Assembly: GCF_000499845.2 (NCBI RefSeq)
Contig: NC_023758.2
Location: forward strand, 13,176,427-13,240,426
Direction: 5' to 3'
Source of the DNA: Phaseolus vulgaris
Taxonomy: Eukaryota; Streptophyta; Magnoliopsida; Fabales; Fabaceae
DNA length: 64,000 nt
A model generated the notes under the pieces. That model was given only the letters and a program-made list of their open reading frames with translations. It did no database searches and was not told the origin of the DNA. Positions 58,417 to 64,000 of the stretch are shown here, piece after piece; the stretch's first letter is position 1, and every line of letters begins with the position of its first letter. A program made the translations under genes and the position numbers.

Positions 58417-59675
58417 ACTCCCCTCAACTTAACTCTTTACTTTTCCTCAAGCAAAGTTTTACAAATGCAATTCTTGGATTGATAGTTACTAGTTAGTACT
58501 TATTAGAGTCATTATGGAATTTAAGCTTCCATACTTGTGCTTTTGGCAGAAGTTTTAGTAGACTAAGTTAGCATCACATGTACAGTTAAGTCAATACAAA
58601 ATTCTAATTCATGGACAATTAGTAATTTTATCCCAATTAAGTCCTAGACCCAACCCAACTAGCTAGCTAGTTGTTTACTCTCTAAGTGGTTTCTAGACCT
58701 CTCAACTAGCTTTGTATCTTGTTTTAGAGTTCTAGATTAGCAGAAAGCATGATTTCAGGCAATAGGAACCTCATGGAAAGATAAATATTTTATGCTCTTT
58801 TCTTTTTCAACCAGTTAATCTCATTACTCATACTCTTTTTCTTTTTTATTCTTGGGGCTCAGGTATGTTTTTACTTGATATATATCTAAATTGGTTGTTT
58901 TGTATTATTTTGGTGTTTTAGAGTAGCTTTTTTAGGCCAATTTTTCAAATTTCCATGTAGTGTGCTAACTATGAACTAAAACGTAACACAAAACCAACTT
59001 GAAATCTGAAATCACTTACTTGGTTCATTCCTTGCTTTGTGGCTCGCTCAACTCTCTAGCTGATGACTCTTTTTGATGCAATGGCTTGAGATATTATCCT
59101 TGATTCTTTTTCAATGTTTTTCATCTTAGTGTCCTCCTTTGTAGCTCTGCTACTTCCTTGGTCATTGTTAGCGCAGGGACTCGTGAAAATCATACAAAGA
59201 CATACAATTCCTGATATTCTATTACACACATGATAGTTATAAGTATTTAATTACAAATTAAAAGATAGATAAGATTTTCATTCATCTTCTTCATTTGATG
59301 TTGCTTCCTCAAGTTCCTTCAGTGCTTCAAGAATGCTATTGATAAACTCGTCACTATTTGTGGCAGAGGATTTAGCTTCTTCTGGTTGTTTTACAAATAA
59401 TGGCTACTATGAATTTCCAATTTCTTGAAGTGGTGCAGAGGGAAACAGTCATTCTTCGATATTAGTTGAAATTGGTGCAACATTTTCTATTGGATTTTCT
59501 TCATTCCTTTATGCTCCATGCACAATTAATGTTATAGCAATATTACTTTTGATTGAGTCTCTAGGCCAAGTGGACTCTTTAATTCGGCAAGTGTAGCGAG
59601 TCAGAAGTAATAATTTGTCCCTAATGACGAATATCGAACACACAAGGAACACTTTTAAAATCTCAAGCATAATAT
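58417..59675 (-). mobile_element. Internal part of a short Athila-like element and stub of its 5' LTR
   Basis: Between the purine tract at 58417 and about 59585 there is no gag or pol, only AT-rich DNA. One acidic minus-strand peptide (NSDEFINSILEALKELEEATSNEEDE, ending near 59278) stands out; I do not recognise it. At 59590-59645 a diverged reverse copy of the LTR end seen at 60683-60740 appears (GTCAGAAGTAATAATTTGTCCC). It looks like a 5' LTR cut short at 59675. Confidence 0.45.
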
Positions 59676-60758
59676 TGATAAGTGTCTAATTTCAGTAATA
59701 TTTCATATTAAAATATAGGCACTTATGAGGATTTATTGCTAATTTACATATAAAATAATCCCTAATTTATGAATTTATACCTTTTTACATTTTTTATGAT
59801 CTTTATTTGAATAAGAGTATTTTATTCCCAAATTTGGTGTTAATTCCAGTTTTCTAAGGAAGATTGGAGATTTGGATTAAAGATGAATGATTTGAGGTAA
59901 AAAGATAAAGATAGAAGGTCCCAGAATGGAAAAAGATGCAAAGAAAGATTGAGCCTTTTTTATGTTTTATCATTTAGTCCATTAGCGCGACACAATAAAC
60001 AACCTAACCCTAGAAAACTAGGATAAATAGAGAGCTAGAGGCTCAACCTTAGTGTGCCAGATTGAGAGAAAAACACCATAGAGTGAATTGTAACCCAATT
60101 GGGAGAATGGAAGGTGCTAGAAGTATGCGTGGCTATTTCTACCCTTTGGGATTGTGAGTAATCTGCTCAAACTCTTATGTATTGAGGTGATATCTTATAT
60201 ATTAATATTCAGTTCTTGATTGATTATTGGTATTGTTGTTTTACTTTTAACTTTCTGTGACAAATTGAGAATCTTAAATCTGACCGAGAGGTATTTTTAG
60301 GGTTTTGACCTAAACATCAATACTTAGCATATTTGAGTGTTAGGGATAGACTTGAAATGTTAATTGCCATTAACGTCTGAGTGTGATTCTAAGTTGTTTT
60401 TATAAATATGCGAGGGATCGATATTTAGGAAATATTCTTAAGGATTTTATATGCGATAGATCGATATAAATAAATTTTCTACGGGCATCAATTTCAATCA
60501 AAGAACTTAATATTAACATGCTAATCAAAATACATGAGAGTGGAAGAGATGAAACCTAATCCTATTTTTCCAATTGAAGCAACTAATTCTTTGTTTTCTT
60601 ATTGATCAGTGCCAACATCATCACTTCAAACTCTTTTTATTGTTATATTTAGCGAATATTGTACTCGATAATTCACTATTCCTTGTGGGATCGATATCCG
60701 TCCCAGGGACAATTATTACTTCTGACAAACGCGGTGCAGTTGTAGTAAAAAGTCATCA
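59676..60758 (+). repeat. 5' LTR of Athila-like element
   Basis: 1083 bp, starts TGATAAGTG and ends AAAGTCATCA. It is followed at once by a tRNA-Asp-type primer site and, 760 bp on, by an Athila-type gag. The 3' LTR is outside the window. Confidence 0.8.
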
Positions 60759-60759
60759 A

Positions 60760-60783
60760 GTTTTTGGCGCCTTTGTCGGGGAA
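60760..60783 (+). other. Primer binding site (tRNA-Asp type)
   Basis: TTTTTGGCGCCTTTGTCGGG matches the usual TTTGGCGCCGTTGCCGGGGA site of Athila and related elements with two changes. Confidence 0.8.
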
Positions 60784-61517
60784 CAAATTTGATTTGTTGA
60801 GTATAATTTCTTAAATATTGTAAATATTTTAATTTTTTTGATTTGTTTAGATTTTGTTTATTAATTTAAAATTAGATTTGATTTGATTTTAGTATAGATT
60901 TACCGTTTTAAAAAAGAAAGTTGTTATTTTTATATTGTTTTCTTTTCTTTTCTTTACGTTATTTATTTTAGTTTATTTTTATTTTATTTTGTTTTGATTT
61001 TGTTTTGCTTTATTATATTTTATTTTAGTTTTTTTATTAGTTTACGTAATTTTATTTAGGTTTCCGTAATTGTTATTTATTTGTTTTAATTAATTATTTT
61101 TCATTACTAGTTTTAGTTTTTATTTATACGTAAGCTAGTTAGTTAGAATATTAGTTAGTTGTTTACAATTATAGTTTTCAGTTGTATTCTTTTTTTAGAT
61201 TTATTTTATTTTTATTTTATTTTTAGTATTTATTTTTTATTTTTAAGTACGTTATTTCTTGTTTTAGTATTTTCTTTTATTCTGTTTTTAGTTTTTATTT
61301 TATCTATAATTTTTTTATTTTTTATTTTTGAATATTTTTGTTATTTTTCTCTTAATGTCATTTTAGTGTTTTATTTTTGTTTTTGTTTTATTTTATTTTG
61401 CATATTTGTTTTTATTTTTATCTTCAAATTTATTTTGAATTTTGTTTTTATTCGTTTAAAGAAGAAAAATACTCTGTTTTTTTCTTCTCCACTAATATGT
61501 TTTAGTAAGGAAGCAAC
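60784..61517 (+). other. T-rich leader of Athila-like element
   Basis: Almost entirely T runs broken by A or G. The long open frame across 61159-61521 is a hydrophobic low-complexity product of this composition and is not counted as a gene. Confidence 0.6.
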
Positions 61518-61966
61518 ATGACAGAAGAACAAGCACCACTTCCTAGGAGGACACCTGGAGATTATGTCATGTACCAAGGACCAAGACATTATTCTAGTAT
61601 CGCAATACCTGCTACCGCTAAGACCTTGAAAATAAATCCCAATTTTCTCACTCTCATCATTACCCATCAATTCAAAGCAATGGATCATGAGGATCCATGT
61701 TCACATTTTTCTACATTTTATGAATTGGTGGGAACAATGGGCTTTCAATCATGTGATATTGAAAATGTTTATATGCACTTGTTTTCTTTGTCATTGGCAG
61801 GAAAGGCTAAGGATTGGCTCAGATCACTTCCAAATCAAAGTCTCACTAGTTGGAAGGATGTAGAGGAAAAATTTCTGCAAAGATTTTTTTCCAATTTCTC
61901 CCTACATCAAAGCAAAGTCTAAAATTTCTGTGTTTAGACAAGGAGCAGATGAATCATTCTGTGAGA
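61518..61966 (+). pseudogene. Athila-type gag, N-terminal part, cut by a Tat LTR
   Basis: ATG at 61518 opens MTEEQAPLPRRTPGDYVMYQGPRHY, then the retrotransposon gag region FKAMDHEDPCSHFSTFYELVGTMGF, LSLAGKAKDWLRSLPNQSLTSWKDVEEKFLQRFF. Up to there it is clean. A seven-T run at 61884-61890 appears to carry one extra T: the frame then runs to a stop at 61922, while the family sequence goes on in another frame (IKAKSKIS, FRQGADESFCE) to the edge of the next element at 61966. Gag would form the particle shell. The rest of the element is beyond the inserted Tat element and the window end. Confidence 0.85.
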
Positions 61967-62351
61967 CTGTTCCTGCCGGTTGACTTGGGTACGTCTTTCT
62001 GTGCAACCTTGCCCGCCGCTAGGTCACCCCTTTCTGGTAATCTGCGAACACCTGCAAAGAAGTGAACAAATGGGCGCCCTAGCGGCCGTTTGCACTCCGA
62101 CGCTCAAGTCAGCTAACAAGAAACACCAAAACTCTGCACCTTCGTCTCAGAGCACCGTGAAAGACGCTCTGAAGGTGGTAATGAACTGTATATTGTGTAC
62201 TGTTTTCTGGTCCTGGCAAACAATCCTTCTCTAGTCCCTTGTGCGTAACCTCAGGGCTCGAGCAAGCAACTAGAGTGTGTTCTGGGGAAAATTTGCTAAG
62301 AGTCCGATCTCTGCTTTGAACGTTCAAAAACCCTTTTAACGCCACCCTGCA

Positions 62352-62450
62352 TTAAACACGTCTTAAAGTGCATTTAAGGCGCTTTAAGGCGCATTTAACA
62401 CGTTTCCTTAAAACCTTTAATGGAGGCATTTAAAGCGCTTTAAAGCGTTA
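62352..62450. repeat. GCGCTTTAA-type repeat cluster
   Basis: The word GCGCTTTAA and its variants (GCATTTAAGGCGCTTTAAGG, TTTAAAGCGCTTTAAAGCG) recur six or more times in 100 bp, some as perfect palindromes. It lies inside the Tat LTR. Confidence 0.8.
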
Positions 62451-62968
62451 ACTGGAATAGAAACATACCTGATGAGGAAACATTTAATGTTTCCTCATTT
62501 ACTATCTCTGCTAACTTCTCGTTGACTCACTATCTTTTCACTGACTTGATTACTATCACACGTGGAGGGCCTCATGGCGCCATATCCCAATCTTAAGGAC
62601 ATTCTGTCACGTGAGTTTCCTCCTTCTCGAAATGCCGCTGGCACAGGGGGTGACATTCTAGGTGCCAACTCATGCTCCCCAGGTTTCAGCCACTCACTCT
62701 AGAAGTGTATCTACCTTCCTCTCGCACCACGCACCGGGTTCATCCCTGGGCATGACCCTCTCTTGGGTCGTAACTATCCCAGGGATCACCCTGAAGTGGC
62801 GTGGACTTCACGAGCCAGGATACTCCCCACTGGTATTGGAACTATGGCCCTGAAGCCACCTCTATTGGTATTATAACTGCAATCTTAAAGCCATCTTTCT
62901 CTTCTCTCTAACTTGGCCTCTAGTGATTTCGTCCCCTCCACAGTCTTTCCTACCCGTGGGTATCGGGG

Positions 62969-63050
62969 GGCGACGCCATCAGCGCCTTACATTGGCGACG
63001 CCATCAGCGCCTTATACCGGCGACTCCCTCTACTGGCGACGCCTCATCCT
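62969..63050. repeat. 25-bp tandem repeat in the Tat LTR
   Basis: GGCGACGCCATCAGCGCCTT recurs with a 25-bp period at 62969 and 62994. Shorter, changed copies follow at 63019 and 63035. Confidence 0.85.
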
Positions 63051-63618
63051 CCTTCCTCGGGCCCCTCAATGGGTCCCACCATATCTTTGACTTTGACTTT
63101 AGTCAACGCCCGGGGACGGGACGGTACACAAGCCCCCCAGTCTTGAGCTGATGACTTGTCTTCAGCGAAAAGACTAAGGCTTCGCCCACGCCATCCACGT
63201 GGCACTCTGGTGACATGTCATCATTCCCCGAACAGTTGACATGACCTTCCCTGAGCAGTTGACATGACATCTTCTTAATGGCTGACGGGACATCCTCTGA
63301 ATCGGGAAAAGTGACGCTTTGGTTCACGCTTAATCGCTGGCCACGTGGCTCATCACGCGACCACCATTCAGAGCCTCTTGCGCTCCCAGGGAGCGCATGA
63401 TCCTTCGACACGTGGACTTATCGAACGGTCCTGATTTAACATCCTTTGGGCTTCCTTCGTAACGTTTAAGTTACCCCAGAGATCGCGCTTGAAATCACTG
63501 TTCCATTCACTCTCTTTCGCACTTCACTGTTCATCTTCTTTCTCTGAACGCTCGAGGCTCTCTGCGATCTTCGTTCTTCCTGCACACTATCCATCTCCAA
63601 CCACTCCAATACTCAAAG

Positions 63619-63856
63619 GTACGATCTTTTCCCCCTCAATGATTCTTCTTCTTCACTGCCTTGCTTTGTGTGTGAATGAACTGCCTGGGACTGTTTATCT
63701 TCTTGCCTTGTTGCACTGTTCTTGTGTTTCCCTGTTCCTATGTCTTTCTCCTCTTTCTCGCGTGGGTAGGGTTTGTCGAGGGTTTCTCTTTTTCCCCCTT
63801 TTTTTCTTCTTCAAAACCCCCTTTCGCTGAGCCCTTTCTTTTTCTTCATTCTTCAG
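63619..63856 (+). other. Probable intron in the leader of the second Tat extra ORF
   Basis: Donor CAAAGGTACGATC (GT at 63619) and acceptor CTTCATTCTTCAG (AG at 63855-63856) with a pyrimidine-rich tract before it, 11 bp upstream of the ATG at 63868. Splicing is inferred. Confidence 0.45.
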
Positions 63857-63867
63857 CTCTTGAGTCG

Positions 63868-63972
63868 ATGGCGAAAGCCAAGACTACTGTTACTCCTCCA
63901 CCCCCCGGTCCAACTACAAGGAGGAATACCGTTGAGCCTCCGATGAACTTCTTGCGGAGTGCTCCACCTTAA
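63868..63972 (+). pseudogene. Start of the second Tat extra ORF
   Basis: MAKAKTTVTPPPPGPTTRRNTVEPP opens at 63868 and stops at 63970-63972, 28 bases before the window end. By position (plus strand, after a minus-strand Tat LTR and purine tract) it is the counterpart of the ORF at 36112. I cannot tell from the window whether the stop ends a real protein or breaks a longer one. Confidence 0.4.
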
Positions 63973-64000
63973 CCTCTGTCGAAGACGTTGAGGCCCACAG

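Larger units (their letters stand above)
61967..63128 (-). repeat. 3' LTR of a second Tat element
   Basis: 1162 bp on the plus strand from TGTTCCTGCCGG to CGGTACA. It is inserted in the Athila gag and followed by the reverse of a purine tract (AAGCCCCCCAGTCTTGAG). It is much richer in GC than its surroundings and carries two internal repeat arrays (62352-62450 and 62969-63050). The other end of the element is outside the window, so no target duplication can be checked (left pentamer GAGAC). Confidence 0.7.

Noticed and set aside
61159..61521. Hydrophobic plus-strand frame that looks like a membrane protein
   Set aside because: Low-complexity T-rich leader of the Athila element; the Phe/Leu/Ile content only mirrors base composition.

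Overview
The window is plant nuclear DNA. It is AT-rich with long non-coding stretches, and it holds LTR retrotransposons of the Ty1/copia and Ty3/gypsy classes nested in each other, a CACTA transposon remnant, a truncated LINE and one clear intron-containing host gene. The host protein resembles group II GH3 proteins of soybean and its relatives, and the repeat types resemble those of phaseoloid legumes (Phaseolus/Vigna/Glycine side). The legume assignment is inference from recognised protein sequence, not a database result.

The one intact host gene is a minus-strand GH3 (IAA-amido synthetase) gene at 18433-21780. It has three exons, a 595-residue product, a TATA box and auxin-response-like elements upstream, and a long AT microsatellite in intron 2.

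Left of GH3 (1-17 kb) lie a solo LTR (1050-1954), a minus-strand Ty3/gypsy element with nearly identical LTRs but dead coding regions (2706-7865, target duplication AAACC), a plus-strand SIRE-like copia element with an internally deleted gag-pol (7998-13804, TAAAG) and a solo LTR of the same copia family (15796-16930). Right of GH3 (22-34.5 kb) is mostly gene-poor DNA with a 5'-truncated LINE, a solo LTR (26174-27121, ATTAT), an RNase H fragment and a decayed CACTA/En-Spm element carrying a Ulp1-like protease ORF.

From about 35.7 to 54 kb there is one old Tat-lineage gypsy element on the minus strand (gag, PR, RT, RNH, second RNH, INT). It has an extra ORF on the opposite strand between pol and the 3' LTR, driven by its own TATA box, and a 56-bp tandem repeat beside it. 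It has been broken by at least four insertions: a solo LTR (36628-37515), a non-autonomous copia element (38442-45964, ATATC) that itself holds a reverse solo LTR (41169-42290, GTTAC), another solo LTR (47545-48111, CCTTC), and an odd truncated insert flanked by a 25-bp direct repeat (51114-52138). Further right are a TIR element with a long internal foldback (about 54.8-55.7 kb), a gypsy gag relic (56.7-57.6 kb), Athila-like LTRs meeting head to head (58.4-60.8 kb), an Athila gag (61.5-61.97 kb), and the 3' LTR plus the start of the opposite-strand ORF of a second Tat element that runs off the window.

The most unusual signal is a paired near-palindromic motif (core AACAAYCGRTTGTT). It recurs throughout every copy of the copia family, in LTRs and in coding DNA, and the two halves are almost always exactly 21 bp apart. 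The copia element at 38442-45964 also has no pol but keeps an intact 381-codon ORF of a different kind just upstream of its 3' LTR.
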